From: Dyella japonica DSM 16301
Lineage (GTDB): Bacteria; Pseudomonadota; Gammaproteobacteria; Xanthomonadales; Rhodanobacteraceae
Length of the DNA: 64,000 nt
Direction: 5' to 3'
Assembly (NCBI RefSeq): GCF_001010355.1
Contig: NZ_JPLA01000022.1
Span: forward strand, 60,816-124,815
Part shown: piece after piece, positions 8,792-18,199 of the stretch
How positions within the stretch are numbered: position 1 is the stretch's first letter
How the letters are laid out: each line of letters begins with the position of its first letter
Program-made: the position numbers and the translations under genes
The notes under the pieces: generated by a model
What the model was told of the DNA's origin: nothing
Database searches by the model: none
Seen by the model: the letters and a program-made list of their open reading frames with translations, nothing else

Positions 8792-9852
8792 GCCGCAAGA
8801 TTCTCTTCATCGATCGCGATGGCTGCCTGATCGAGGAGCCGGAAGATTTCCAGATCGACAGCTTCGAAAAATTCGCGCTGCTGCCTGGGGTGATTGCCGC
8901 CTTGCAGCGCTGCGTGGCCGCCGGCTACGAGCTGGTGATGGTGACCAATCAGGATGGCCTGGGTACTGGCAGTTTTCCCGAGGAGGATTTCATCGGTCCG
9001 CACGAATTGCTGATGCGCGTCCTCGCCTCGCAAGGCATCAAGTTCAGCGAGGTGCTGATTGACCGCAGCTTCCTGCATGAGCGCAAGGACACCCGCAAAC
9101 CAGGCATCGGCATGATGCGCCACTACCTGGCGGACGACGGCTGGAGCCGTGCGGCGTCGGCCATGGTGGGCGATCGCGAGACCGACCTGCAGTTCGCCGC
9201 CAACATGGGTGTACGCGGCTTCCAGGTGGGTGCCAATGGCCTCGGCTGGAAAGAGGTTGCGCACCTGTTGCTCGATGCGCCGCGCCGGGCCACGGTGGAG
9301 CGCAATACACGCGAAACGCGGATCACCGTCAGCGTGAACCTGGACCAGTCCGCGGAGCCGCAGATCCACACGGGCCTGGGTTTCTTCGACCACATGCTGG
9401 AACAGATCGGCAAGCACGGAGGCTTCGCGCTGGCGCTGCGCTGCGACGGCGATACGCATATCGATGAGCATCACACCATCGAAGACTGCGCGCTGGCCCT
9501 CGGCCAGGCCTTGCGTCAGGCGTTGGGCGACAAGCGCGGCATTGGCCGCTACGGTTTCGTGCTGCCGATGGACGAAGCGCAGGCGAGCGCGACGTTGGAT
9601 CTGTCCGGACGCCCGTATTTCGTCTTTGACGGCCAGTTCCCGCGTGAGCGTGTGGGGGATATTCCCACCGAACTGATCCCGCATTTCTTCCGCTCGCTGT
9701 GTGAAACGCTGGGCGCCAATCTGCACCTCAGCGTGCATGGCGACAATGCGCATCACATGGTGGAGGCGTGCTTCAAGGTGGTGGCTCGCACGTTGCGTCA
9801 GGCGATCCGGCGCGAAGGCAGCGATCTGCCCAGCACCAAGGGAGCGCTGTGA
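8788..9852 (+). CDS. hisB: Bifunctional histidinol-phosphatase / imidazoleglycerol-phosphate dehydratase
   Basis: 354 residues in two domains. Residues 1-160 are a HAD phosphatase with the D9-x-D11 nucleophile motif (FIDRDG), TNQDG and VGDRETD. Residues from about 166 are the dehydratase, with [18 protein letters not shown] and DEHHTIED manganese-binding motifs. It catalyses steps 7 and 9 (IGP dehydration and histidinol-phosphate hydrolysis). All four zinc ligands of the E. coli HisB phosphatase loop (C93, H95, C101, C103) are replaced, by D92, S94, K100 and T102, so the Zn loop is absent here. It overlaps hisC by 4 bp and hisH by 1 bp. Confidence 0.96.
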   Translation: MSRKILFIDRDGCLIEEPEDFQIDSFEKFALLPGVIAALQRCVAAGYELVMVTNQDGLGTGSFPEEDFIGPHELLMRVLASQGIKFSEVLIDRSFLHERKDTRKPGIGMMRHYLADDGWSRAASAMVGDRETDLQFAANMGVRGFQVGANGLGWKEVAHLLLDAPRRATVERNTRETRITVSVNLDQSAEPQIHTGLGFFDHMLEQIGKHGGFALALRCDGDTHIDEHHTIEDCALALGQALRQALGDKRGIGRYGFVLPMDEAQASATLDLSGRPYFVFDGQFPRERVGDIPTELIPHFFRSLCETLGANLHLSVHGDNAHHMVEACFKVVARTLRQAIRREGSDLPSTKGAL

Positions 9853-10442
9853 TGAGCGTGGTGCTAGTCGATGCCGGCGGCACCAATATCGGCTCGGTGC
9901 GTTACGCCTTGCAGCGGCTCGGTGTGGAGGCGTCCCTGACATCGGATGCCGACGCCATCCGCACGGCCGACAAGGTGATCCTGCCGGGTGTGGGTGCGGC
10001 CGGTCCTGGCATGGCGCGGCTGCGCGAGCTTGGTCTGGTCGAACTGATGCGCTCGCTGACGCAGCCGGTGCTGGGCGTGTGCCTTGGCATGCAGCTGCTG
10101 TGCGAGCGCTCGGAGGAGGGCGATACCGAATGTCTCAGCCTGATCCCTGCGACGGTAAGTCGCTTCAGCGAACAGCCGGGGCTGCGTGTACCGCACATGG
10201 GCTGGAATCGGCTGCAGCGCCAACGCGAGCATCCACTGCTGGATGGCCTGGTCGATGGTGACTGGGCGTACTTCGTGCACAGCTATGCCGTGCCCGCGGG
10301 TGACTACGCCCTGGCGGTCACTGATTTCGGCGGCGCCTTCAGCTCGGTGATCGCACGGGGCAATTTTCACGGCATGCAGTTTCACCCGGAGCGCTCGGCC
10401 AAGGTCGGCGCCCGCCTGCTGAAGAACTTTCTCGAACTATGA
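9852..10442 (+). CDS. hisH: Imidazole glycerol phosphate synthase, glutamine amidotransferase subunit
   Basis: 196 residues, a class I glutamine amidotransferase that supplies ammonia to HisF. The nucleophile C77 lies in GVCLGMQLL and the His/Glu pair H178/E180 in QFHPERS. Start chosen at the ATG of TGATG, which overlaps the hisB stop by one base; the open frame extends 28 codons further upstream but inside hisB. It works as a heterodimer with the product of hisF, two genes downstream. Confidence 0.96.
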   Translation: MSVVLVDAGGTNIGSVRYALQRLGVEASLTSDADAIRTADKVILPGVGAAGPGMARLRELGLVELMRSLTQPVLGVCLGMQLLCERSEEGDTECLSLIPATVSRFSEQPGLRVPHMGWNRLQRQREHPLLDGLVDGDWAYFVHSYAVPAGDYALAVTDFGGAFSSVIARGNFHGMQFHPERSAKVGARLLKNFLEL

Positions 10443-11167
10443 GCTTCACCGTCATCCCCGCCATCGATTTGCGCGCAGGCCGCGTCGTTCGCCTCAAGCA
10501 GGGCGACTACGCGCAGCAGACCACCTATGACTTCGATCCGCGTTCGCTGGCCCGCGACTACGCGCAGGCCGGTGCGCAGTGGCTGCATCTGGTCGATCTG
10601 GATGGCGCCCGCGGCGGCAGCCTGGACAATCTCGCGGTGATCGAGGCGATCGCCAGCGATGGCATGCATATCCAGGCCGGCGGCGGTGTACGCAGCGAGG
10701 CGGACGTGCAGCGCCTGCTGGATGCCGGCGTGTCGCGGGTGGTGCTGGGCAGTCTGGCGATCCGTGATCCGGTGATGGTGGAAGGGTGGCTGGCGGCGCG
10801 CGGCGTCCAGCGTTTTACCCTTGCGCTCGACACTTTGTATCGCGACGGCGCCTGGCGCCTGCCCAGTGCCGGATGGACGGAGACGGAGTCCAATACGCTG
10901 GAGGAACTGGCGCCGTGGTACGCCGAGCGTGGCGCCAAACACCTGCTTTGCACCGATATCGATCGCGACGGCATGCTCGCGGGATTCAATCTTGAGTTGT
11001 ATCGCTATCTGGCGGCGACGGTGCCCTCGATGGCGGTGCAGGCGTCAGGCGGTGTTCGTTCGCTAGAAGACATCCGCGCGGCGCGAGAGGCTGGCGCACA
11101 AGGCGTCATCCTTGGCCGCGCACTGCTGGAAGGCCGCTTCACCGTGAGGGAGGCGCTGGCATGTTGA
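10439..11167 (+). CDS. hisA: Phosphoribosylformimino-5-aminoimidazole carboxamide ribotide isomerase
   Basis: 242-residue TIM barrel that opens the ribose ring of ProFAR to give PRFAR. The N-terminal strand has [18 protein letters not shown] with the catalytic Asp. The half-barrel phosphate loops [10 protein letters not shown] and [10 protein letters not shown] are both present, as expected for the duplicated HisA fold. It overlaps hisH by 4 bp and hisF by 7 bp. Confidence 0.97.
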   Translation: MSFTVIPAIDLRAGRVVRLKQGDYAQQTTYDFDPRSLARDYAQAGAQWLHLVDLDGARGGSLDNLAVIEAIASDGMHIQAGGGVRSEADVQRLLDAGVSRVVLGSLAIRDPVMVEGWLAARGVQRFTLALDTLYRDGAWRLPSAGWTETESNTLEELAPWYAERGAKHLLCTDIDRDGMLAGFNLELYRYLAATVPSMAVQASGGVRSLEDIRAAREAGAQGVILGRALLEGRFTVREALAC

Positions 11168-11931
11168 GTCGTCGCATCATTCCCTGCCTCGACGTGCGCG
11201 ATGGCAAGGTCGTCAAGGGCGTGCGCTTCCGCGACCACGTGGTGATGGGCGAGATCGTGGATCTGGCGCTGCGCTATCGCGACGAAGGCGCGGACGAACT
11301 GGTGTTCTACGACATCACCGCCAGTCCGGAAGGGCGCAGCGTCGATCGCGGCTGGGTCGAGCGTGTCGCCAGTGTCATCGATATTCCGTTCTGCGTGGCG
11401 GGCGGCATCCGCAGCGTGGACGAAGCACGTGCCGTGCTGCATGCAGGCGCGGACAAGATCTCGGTCAACTCGCCGGCGCTGGAGCGCCCCGATCTGATCG
11501 ACGAGCTGGCTGCAGCGTTCGGCGTGCAGTGCGTGGTGGTGGGCATCGACAGCCTGCGTGATGCGGACGGCGAATGGCACGTGCGCCAGTACACCGGCGA
11601 TCCCTCGCGCACGCAGGCCTTGCCGCGACGCACGCTGGACTGGATGGTCGAAGCCCAGCAGCGCGGTGCCGGCGAGATCGTGCTCAATTGCATGGGCAGC
11701 GATGGCGTGCGCCAGGGTTACGACCTGGAGCAGCTGGCCGCTGTGCGCAAGTTTTGCCTGGTGCCGCTGATCGCTTCCGGCGGCGCTGGTGCGCCCGAGC
11801 ACTTTCGCGATGCCTTCCTCACCGCCGATGTCGACGGCGCGCTCGCCGCCAGCGTTTTTCACTCCGGCGCCATCGCCATTCCCTCGCTCAAGCAATCGCT
11901 TGATGCCTGGGGCGTCGCCGTACGAACGTAA
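11161..11931 (+). CDS. hisF: Imidazole glycerol phosphate synthase, cyclase subunit
   Basis: 256-residue TIM barrel, the partner of HisH. It converts PRFAR plus ammonia to IGP and AICAR. The start region [17 protein letters not shown] carries the catalytic Asp, the second catalytic Asp region is [13 protein letters not shown], and the phosphate loops are FCVAGGIRS and [13 protein letters not shown]. The start lies inside the hisA 3' end (7-bp overlap), which fits coupling of sister genes. Confidence 0.97.
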   Translation: MLSRRIIPCLDVRDGKVVKGVRFRDHVVMGEIVDLALRYRDEGADELVFYDITASPEGRSVDRGWVERVASVIDIPFCVAGGIRSVDEARAVLHAGADKISVNSPALERPDLIDELAAAFGVQCVVVGIDSLRDADGEWHVRQYTGDPSRTQALPRRTLDWMVEAQQRGAGEIVLNCMGSDGVRQGYDLEQLAAVRKFCLVPLIASGGAGAPEHFRDAFLTADVDGALAASVFHSGAIAIPSLKQSLDAWGVAVRT

Positions 11932-11956
11932 TCACGCCAGTCATCCGGTAAAGACC

Positions 11957-12589
11957 ATGAACTCCACTACGCTCGATCCCGCCCGACTCGACTGGAGCAA
12001 AGGCGATGGCCTGTTGCCCGCCATCGTCCAGCATTGGCTGACGGGCGAGGTGTTGATGCTGGGCTACATGAATGCCCAGGCCCTGGAGGCGACGCAGCGC
12101 ATCGGCCAGGTCACCTTCTATAGCCGCAGCAAGCAGCGTCTGTGGACCAAGGGCGAGTCGTCCGGGCATGTGTTGACGCTCAAGTCGGTACGCATGGACT
12201 GCGATGCCGACACCTTGTTGTTGCAGGCCGCGCCGCATGGGCCGACCTGCCACCAGGGCACCAGCAGTTGTTTCGGCAGTGAGGTGCAACCGCCGCTGGG
12301 CTTCCTGGCCGAACTCGATGCCTTGATCGCGCAGCGACATGCGCAGCGACCGGCCGGCAGCTACACCACCAAGCTGTTTGAAGGCGGCATACGCCGCATG
12401 GCGCAGAAGGTGGGCGAAGAGGGCGTGGAGACGGCGCTTGCCTCGGTGGCACAGGATGATGAGGCGCTGCTGGGCGAAGCGGCCGACCTGATCTATCACC
12501 TCACGGTGACGCTGCGGGCGCGAGGGCTGGGGCTTTCAGACGTCTCGGCCGTGCTCGCCCAGCGGCATGCGGTGAGTGTGTCGTCATAA
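11957..12589 (+). CDS. hisI: Bifunctional phosphoribosyl-AMP cyclohydrolase / phosphoribosyl-ATP pyrophosphatase
   Basis: 210 residues, a HisI-HisE fusion (HisIE) for steps 2 and 3. HisI, residues about 10-110, has GYMNAQALEAT, TFYSRSKQRLWTKGESSG, the Mg/Zn region MDCDADTLL and GPTCHQGTSSCF. HisE, residues about 120-205, has the MazG-like helices KLFEGGIRRMAQKVGEEGVE. Start chosen at the ATG 25 bp after hisF; the same frame is open further upstream inside hisF. It is the last gene of the operon. A weak GC hairpin without a T-run follows at 12604-12637. Confidence 0.96.
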   Translation: MNSTTLDPARLDWSKGDGLLPAIVQHWLTGEVLMLGYMNAQALEATQRIGQVTFYSRSKQRLWTKGESSGHVLTLKSVRMDCDADTLLLQAAPHGPTCHQGTSSCFGSEVQPPLGFLAELDALIAQRHAQRPAGSYTTKLFEGGIRRMAQKVGEEGVETALASVAQDDEALLGEAADLIYHLTVTLRARGLGLSDVSAVLAQRHAVSVSS

Positions 12590-12845
12590 CCTCCCGGGAA
12601 TGAGCCGCGCCACAACTGCACGGATGGCTAGCGCGGCCTTAACGGCTGCTGTGATTTCTTGTCAGCCCATGGATTGACGTGCTTGCACCACCTGCGGCGC
12701 GAAGCCACTGAGGCAGACATTCGCCTCACGGTCTTGGGATGTGAAGGCTGTTTTCACCTGGGATTTCTTTCTAGGGGACGCAACGCGTAGTGATCTGCCA
12801 GCGGGCAGACCGCCAGGGGTTGGTGTCCCATTCGAGGATCGCGTT

Positions 12846-14243
12846 ATGGCTGATGTGGCAGTGATCGGTGGTGGGGCGGCAGGCGCGGCGGCGTTCGGCG
12901 AGCTGCTGGCGCGGTTCGAAGGAGGCACGGTCCACTGGATCGTCGGCCAGCATGCGCCCGGTCGCGGCGTGGCCTATGGCACCAGCGACAACCAGCATCT
13001 GCTGAATGTGCGTGCCGCATCCATGGGGGTGTTCCAGGAGCATGCGGAGGATTTTCTCCAGCATGCATCGCGGCAGCTGGGCCAGGTCAAAGGCACGGAC
13101 TTTCTGCCGCGCCGTCTGTTCGGCGATTTCATCCAGGCGCAAGTCGGCGCGCGCATCGATGCGGCTCGTCGTGCCGGACGCAGTTTCCGCATCCATCCGG
13201 AGAGCGCGCGCGAGATCATCTCGCGCGGCGAAGGCGGCTATGCGATACGCGTGGGCGCCGATCGTTGGCTGGAAGTGGGCGACGTGGTGCTGGCCGTAGG
13301 CGCATTGGCCCAACGCCCGCTACGCACGGTATCGACCACGGCGCTGGCCGGCGGCGCCTATGAACTCGATCCCTGGCGCCTGGATCGCCATCCGCACGCG
13401 CCTCGCCGCGTCGTGGTGATCGGCACCGGCCTGACCGCCGTCGATACCTTGCTGTCGGCAGCGATCAGATGGCCGCACGCGGAGTTGGTGGCGGTATCGC
13501 GCCATGGCTTGTTGCCGTTCAACCATGCGGCGCTGCCCTTGGCGCCGTATGCGCAGCAGGAGGCGCTCAATCAGGCCTTGCTGGCCAGCGACGGGGCCGC
13601 GGCCATGTTCCGCCTGGTGCGTCGCGCGTTGAACGAGGCCGGCGACACCGACTGGCGCAGCATCATCGACGGCATGCGCCCGATCAATGCGCAGCTGTGG
13701 CAGCGGCTCACGCATGCGCGGCGCCGGCAGTTCCTGCGGCATGCGCGCTGGATCTGGGAAGCGGCGCGCCATCGTATGGCGCCGGCCACGGGCGAGGCGA
13801 TCTACCAATTGCAGGAAGAGGGTAGGCTGCAGGTGTTGGCGGCACGCGTGCTCGATGTCGATGGATCCGCACCGTTGCAGGTGAGCCTGCGCGAGCGGGC
13901 GACCCAGCTGGTCAGCGTGCTCGAAGCGGACCTGGTGATCCAGGCGACCGGCCTGGATACCGCCGTGGCGTACGGCGCCAACGAGCTGCTCTCGCAATTG
14001 TTGCGTGACGGGCTTGCCACCGCCGACCCCTTGCAGCTTGGCGTGCTGGCCCAGGCGGACGGCCAACTGGTGGATGCCGACGGCCGGCCGCAGCGTGGCC
14101 TGTACGCGATCGGTTCGCTGTTGCGCGGCAACCTGTGGGAGTGCACTGCTATGCCGGAGATCCGCGCGGCGGCCCATCGTCTGGCCGTCCATCTGTCGCC
14201 GGCGGCTGTCGTGGCGCGCGAAAGCGCGGGCGAGCAGCCCTGA
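12846..14243 (+). CDS. FAD/NAD(P)-binding oxidoreductase-like protein (NAD_binding_9 / YdhS type)
   Basis: 465 residues. The N-terminus MADVAVIGGGAAGAAAFGELL is a Rossmann dinucleotide motif. It continues with GRGVAYGTSDNQHLLNVRA, the signature of the YdhS-like FAD-NAD(P) family; a second GTGLTAVDT motif lies near residue 200 and LVIQATGLD near 365. The substrate and pathway are unknown. The ATG at 12846 is chosen because it directly precedes the FAD motif; a GTG at 12741 would add 35 residues of low-complexity lead and is less likely. It is 256 bp after hisI, so probably has its own promoter. It is followed by the sulfate transporter operon; a flavoprotein next to sulfur uptake may or may not be related. 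Confidence 0.78.
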   Translation: MADVAVIGGGAAGAAAFGELLARFEGGTVHWIVGQHAPGRGVAYGTSDNQHLLNVRAASMGVFQEHAEDFLQHASRQLGQVKGTDFLPRRLFGDFIQAQVGARIDAARRAGRSFRIHPESAREIISRGEGGYAIRVGADRWLEVGDVVLAVGALAQRPLRTVSTTALAGGAYELDPWRLDRHPHAPRRVVVIGTGLTAVDTLLSAAIRWPHAELVAVSRHGLLPFNHAALPLAPYAQQEALNQALLASDGAAAMFRLVRRALNEAGDTDWRSIIDGMRPINAQLWQRLTHARRRQFLRHARWIWEAARHRMAPATGEAIYQLQEEGRLQVLAARVLDVDGSAPLQVSLRERATQLVSVLEADLVIQATGLDTAVAYGANELLSQLLRDGLATADPLQLGVLAQADGQLVDADGRPQRGLYAIGSLLRGNLWECTAMPEIRAAAHRLAVHLSPAAVVARESAGEQP

Positions 14244-14295
14244 AGCGCAAATCAGACGATGCCGTGCTGACGTTGCGCAAGGTCGCGACATGAGG

Positions 14296-14306
14296 ATATG
14301 CCATAT
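14296..14306. promoter_or_regulatory. Candidate activator site and promoter region of the sulfate operon
   Basis: ATATGCCATAT is an 11-bp perfect palindrome centred on one base. A plausible promoter follows: TTCGCC at 14313-14318, a 17-nt spacer and TAGTCT at 14336-14341. The palindrome sits just upstream of the -35 box, where a LysR-type activator such as CysB would bind. CysB sites are too loosely conserved for a firm call. Confidence 0.35.
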
Positions 14307-14369
14307 TGCGATTTCGCCCGTTCGCCGGCCAACGCTAGTCTGCTGTCTGAACCTGCCGCAGGAGGCGCC

Positions 14370-15371
14370 ATGAAGAAGTCCATCCTCGTATTGCTGGCCG
14401 CCATCGGCGTGCTGCTGACGGCCGCCGTGGCCGCCAAGGATGTCTCGCTGCTCAACGTCTCCTACGATCCCACGCGCGAGCTGTATCGCCAGATCAACAC
14501 CGCGTTTGCCGCGCAGTGGAAGGCGCAGCACGGCGACAGCGTCACCATCCAGATGTCGCACGGCGGTTCGGGCAAGCAGGCGCGTTCGGTGGTTGACGGG
14601 CTGCCTGCCGACGTGGTGACCCTGGCGCTGGCCTACGATATCGACGCCATCGCCGATCGCGGACTGCTGGCCAAGGATTGGCAGAAGAAGCTGCCCAACA
14701 ACGCCACGCCGTATACCTCGACCATCGTGTTCCTGGTGCGCAAGGGCAATCCCAAGGGCATCAAGGACTGGGGCGATCTGGTGCGCGCGGGTGTGCAGGT
14801 GGTGACGCCCAATCCGAAATCCTCCGGTGGCGCGCGCTGGAATTTCCTGGCGGCCTGGGGCTATGCGCTCAAGCAGCCGGGCGGCAGCGATGCCACGGCC
14901 AAGGCCTATGTGAAGGAACTCTTCAAGCACGTGCCTGTGCTCGATACCGGAGCGCGCGGCGCCACCAATACCTTCGTGCAGCGTGGCATCGGCGACGTGC
15001 TGATCGCCTGGGAAAACGAGGCCCTGCTGGCCCAGCGTCAACTGGGCAACAACGCATTCGAGATCGTGGTGCCGTCGATCACCATCGTGGCCGAGCCGCC
15101 GGTGGCGGTAGTGGACAGCAATGTCGACAAGCACGGTACGCGCGCAGTGGCGCAGGCGTATGTAGAGTTCCTGTATTCGCCGCAGGGTCAGGAGATCGCA
15201 GCGAAGAACTTCTATCGGCCGCGCTCGCCCGAGCTCGCTGCGCGCTACGCCAGCCAGTTCCCTGCCACGCACACCTTCACGCTGAGCGATCTGTTCGGCG
15301 ACTGGCGCCAGGCGCAGGCGAAGTTCTTCAATGACGGCGGCATCTTCGACCAGCTGGGCGTGGGTAGCTGA
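14370..15371 (+). CDS. sbp: Sulfate ABC transporter, periplasmic substrate-binding protein
   Basis: 333 residues. A signal peptide (about 22 residues ending AAVAA) is followed by [19 protein letters not shown], the typical start of mature Sbp/Cys[14 protein letters not shown] and [19 protein letters not shown] form the sulfate/thiosulfate pocket. It captures sulfate in the periplasm and delivers it to CysTW. The start is fixed by AGGAGG 5-6 bases before the ATG at 14370. First gene of a four-gene transporter operon; sulfate versus thiosulfate preference cannot be told apart. Confidence 0.93.
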   Translation: MKKSILVLLAAIGVLLTAAVAAKDVSLLNVSYDPTRELYRQINTAFAAQWKAQHGDSVTIQMSHGGSGKQARSVVDGLPADVVTLALAYDIDAIADRGLLAKDWQKKLPNNATPYTSTIVFLVRKGNPKGIKDWGDLVRAGVQVVTPNPKSSGGARWNFLAAWGYALKQPGGSDATAKAYVKELFKHVPVLDTGARGATNTFVQRGIGDVLIAWENEALLAQRQLGNNAFEIVVPSITIVAEPPVAVVDSNVDKHGTRAVAQAYVEFLYSPQGQEIAAKNFYRPRSPELAARYASQFPATHTFTLSDLFGDWRQAQAKFFNDGGIFDQLGVGS

Positions 15372-15374
15372 GTC

Positions 15375-16199
15375 ATGCGACGTCGCGTGCTACCGGGATT
15401 CGGCATCAGCCTGGGCTATGCGCTGGCTTATCTCGGCTTGATCGTCCTGCTGCCGCTGGCAGCCCTGGCGTGGAAAGCGTCGGGGATCGGTGTCGAAGGT
15501 TTGCTGCGCCTGCTGTCGTCGCCGCGCACGCTCGCGGCGTTGCGACTGAGCGTGGTTGGCGCGGTGGTGGCCGCCCTGGTCAATGCCGTGATCGGCCTGC
15601 TTGTAGGCTGGGTGCTGGTGCGTTATCGCTTTCCGGGACGCCGCCTGTTCGACGCCCTGGTGGACCTTCCGTTTGCGTTGCCCACTGCCGTGGCCGGCAT
15701 CGCGCTCACCACGCTGTATGCGCCCAACGGCTGGCTGGGACAGTGGCTCGAACCCTTGGGCATCAAGGTCGCCTATACGCCGCTGGGCGTGTTCGTGGCG
15801 ATGGTGTTCGTGGGCTTTCCGTTCGTCGTGCGCACCTTGCAGCCGGTGCTGGCGTCGCTGGAGCGCGATGTGGAAGAGGCCGCAGAAAGTCTGGGCGCAC
15901 AACGCTGGCAAACCTTTTTCCGGGTGATCCTGCCGATGCTGGCGCCGGCCCTGCTGACCGGCTTTGCCTTGGCGCTGGCGCGCGCCGTCGGCGAATACGG
16001 TTCGGTGATCTTCATCGCCGGCAATATCCCGATGCGCTCGGAGATTGCGCCACTGTTGATCGTGCAGAAGCTGGAACAGTTCGACTATGCCGGCGCCGCC
16101 GCGCTGGGCGTGGCGATGCTGGCCATCTCGTTTGCCTTGCTGGTGCTGGTGTCCTTGCTGCAGCGCTGGAGCCATCGCTGGCAGGAGCGCTCGCTATGA
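15375..16199 (+). CDS. cysT: Sulfate ABC transporter permease CysT (CysU)
   Basis: 274 residues with six transmembrane helices. The binding-protein-dependent permease (EAA) loop is [21 protein letters not shown] near residue 175, and [19 protein letters not shown] is diagnostic of the CysT/CysW pair. It forms the heterodimeric channel with CysW in the inner membrane. It starts 3 bp after sbp and overlaps cysW by 4 bp. Confidence 0.95.
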   Translation: MRRRVLPGFGISLGYALAYLGLIVLLPLAALAWKASGIGVEGLLRLLSSPRTLAALRLSVVGAVVAALVNAVIGLLVGWVLVRYRFPGRRLFDALVDLPFALPTAVAGIALTTLYAPNGWLGQWLEPLGIKVAYTPLGVFVAMVFVGFPFVVRTLQPVLASLERDVEEAAESLGAQRWQTFFRVILPMLAPALLTGFALALARAVGEYGSVIFIAGNIPMRSEIAPLLIVQKLEQFDYAGAAALGVAMLAISFALLVLVSLLQRWSHRWQERSL

Positions 16200-17059
16200 G
16201 TGCGGTGATGCGTTCCCGCACGGTGGCTTGGCCGCGCCGCCTGGTGCATGTGGTGTTGATCGCCCTGGCGCTGGTCTTCCTGGTGCTGTTCCTGCTGCTG
16301 CCGCTGGCGACCGTGTTCGTCGAGGCCTTCCGCCAGGGCGTGGCGCCGTATCTGGAGGCGATCAAGCAGCCCGAGGCGCTCTCTGCCATCAAGCTCACCC
16401 TGCTGGTGGCGGTGATCGCCGTGCCGTTGAACCTGGTGTTCGGCGTGGCCGCTGCCTGGGCGATCACGCGCTTCGAGTTTCCCGGCAAGGCGCTGCTCGG
16501 CGCCTTCATCGACCTGCCGTTTTCGGTGTCGCCGGTGGTATCGGGCCTGGTCTATGTGCTGCTGTTCGGTGCGCAAGGCTGGTTCGGGCCGTGGCTGGAC
16601 GATCATGGCATCAAGATCATCTTTGCCGTGCCCGGCCTGGTGCTGGCCACCATCTTCGTGACGCTGCCGTTCGTCGCGCGCGAACTCATACCGTTGATGC
16701 AGGCCCAGGGCAGCGAGGAAGAAGAGGCGGCCCGCGTGCTGGGCGCCAGCGGCTGGCAGATGTTCTTTCGCGTCACCTTGCCCAATATCCGCTGGGCGCT
16801 GCTGTATGGCGTGCTGCTCTGCAATGCGCGCGCGATGGGCGAATTCGGTGCGGTCTCCGTGGTGTCCGGCCATATACGCGGGCTGACCACCACCATGCCG
16901 CTGGAAGTGGAAATGCGCTACAACGAATACGAATACGTCGGTGCGTTTGCGATTGCTTCGCTGCTGGCCTTGCTCGCGCTGCTGACGCTGGCGCTGAAAT
17001 CGCTGCTGGAATGGCGCTACGGCGACGAAATCGCCGCGCATGCGCCCGGTGGCCATTGA
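16196..17059 (+). CDS. cysW: Sulfate ABC transporter permease CysW
   Basis: 287 residues with six predicted helices. The EAA loop is [21 protein letters not shown], and [19 protein letters not shown] is the CysW-type motif, with [21 protein letters not shown] after it. Start chosen at the ATG overlapping the cysT stop (ATGA); the frame is open upstream inside cysT. It is followed after 9 bp by the ATPase gene. Confidence 0.95.
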   Translation: MSAVMRSRTVAWPRRLVHVVLIALALVFLVLFLLLPLATVFVEAFRQGVAPYLEAIKQPEALSAIKLTLLVAVIAVPLNLVFGVAAAWAITRFEFPGKALLGAFIDLPFSVSPVVSGLVYVLLFGAQGWFGPWLDDHGIKIIFAVPGLVLATIFVTLPFVARELIPLMQAQGSEEEEAARVLGASGWQMFFRVTLPNIRWALLYGVLLCNARAMGEFGAVSVVSGHIRGLTTTMPLEVEMRYNEYEYVGAFAIASLLALLALLTLALKSLLEWRYGDEIAAHAPGGH

Positions 17060-17068
17060 GGATGCGGC

Positions 17069-18187
17069 ATGACGCTTGAACTGTCCCGACTGCATCGTCG
17101 CTTCGCCGGCTTCCAGGCGCTGGACGACGTGAGCCTGAGCATCGCGCCGGGCGAGTTCCTCGCCTTGCTGGGGCCATCGGGTTCGGGCAAGACCACGCTG
17201 CTGCGCATCCTAGCCGGCCTGGACTATCCCGACAGCGGCAGCGTGCACAACGACGGCGAGAATTTTCTGGCCCAGCCGGCACGCGAGCGTCGCATCGGCA
17301 TGGTGTTCCAGCACTACGCCTTGTTCCGGCATCTGACCGTGGTCGAGAACATCGCGTTCGGCTTGCGCGTGCGGCCATGGCGGCTGCGCCCGTCGCGCGG
17401 TGAGATCCGGGCACGCGTCGATCGGCTGCTGCGTCGCGTGCAACTGGAAGGGATGGGCGCGCGCTATCCGGCCCAGCTTTCCGGTGGCCAGCGCCAGCGC
17501 GTGGCGCTGGCACGTGCGCTCGCGGTGGAGCCCGACATGCTGCTGCTCGACGAGCCGTTCGGCGCACTCGATGCGCAGGTACGCGTGACGCTGCGGCGCT
17601 GGCTGCGCGAACTGCACGAGGAACTGGAGCTCACCACCGTGTTCGTCACGCACGACCAGGAAGAAGCGCTCGAGCTTGCCGACCGCGTGGCCGTAATGAA
17701 CAACGGGCGCATCGAGCAGGTCGGCACGCCCGAAGTCATCTATCAGCAGCCGGCCACGCCGTTCGTATGCGAGTTCATCGGCAAGGTGAACCGGTTCAAC
17801 GTGTGGAGCGGCAATCAGGGCTTCGCCGCCGGCAGCTGGTCATTGCATGACGACCCATGGCAGGGACGCTACACCGAGGCCGTGGCCTATGTGCGGCCCG
17901 AGCAGCTACGGCTGGCGGCGCCGGCCTCGCAGCCGGCCTGGGAGGCGCGTCTGCGCCATATCTATCTCGCTGGCAGCGTGGCGCATCTGGATCTTTACGT
18001 GGCTTCGCTCGACCTCTCACTGGAAGCGGACGTGGCGAGTGAAGACCTGTCGCGACTGGGCCTGCAGGCCGGCATGGAGCTGCGCGTCGCGCCGCGCGGT
18101 GCGGTGCTGTTTCCGCTCGATCGCGACGGGAGGCCGCTCAGCGCGGAACGCTGGATCTGGCAGGCGCGCAGTCCCGTTCCCGCCTGA
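17069..18187 (+). CDS. cysA: Sulfate ABC transporter ATP-binding protein
   Basis: 372 residues. The ABC ATPase domain has Walker [13 protein letters not shown] near residue 31, Q-loop [13 protein letters not shown], signature [15 protein letters not shown], Walker [12 protein letters not shown] and the H-loop [11 protein letters not shown]-terminal TOBE-like regulatory domain follows (about residues 240-360). It energises sulfate import through CysTW. It closes the sbp-cysT-cysW-cysA operon and converges with the C13 peptidase gene 12 bp away. Confidence 0.95.
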   Translation: MTLELSRLHRRFAGFQALDDVSLSIAPGEFLALLGPSGSGKTTLLRILAGLDYPDSGSVHNDGENFLAQPARERRIGMVFQHYALFRHLTVVENIAFGLRVRPWRLRPSRGEIRARVDRLLRRVQLEGMGARYPAQLSGGQRQRVALARALAVEPDMLLLDEPFGALDAQVRVTLRRWLRELHEELELTTVFVTHDQEEALELADRVAVMNNGRIEQVGTPEVIYQQPATPFVCEFIGKVNRFNVWSGNQGFAAGSWSLHDDPWQGRYTEAVAYVRPEQLRLAAPASQPAWEARLRHIYLAGSVAHLDLYVASLDLSLEADVASEDLSRLGLQAGMELRVAPRGAVLFPLDRDGRPLSAERWIWQARSPVPA

Positions 18188-18199
18188 GGATCTGCCGAC

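Noticed and set aside
13320..15272. 650-codon minus-strand ORF across the FAD gene and sbp
   Set aside because: Spans two real plus-strand genes and their gap; no domain recognisable.
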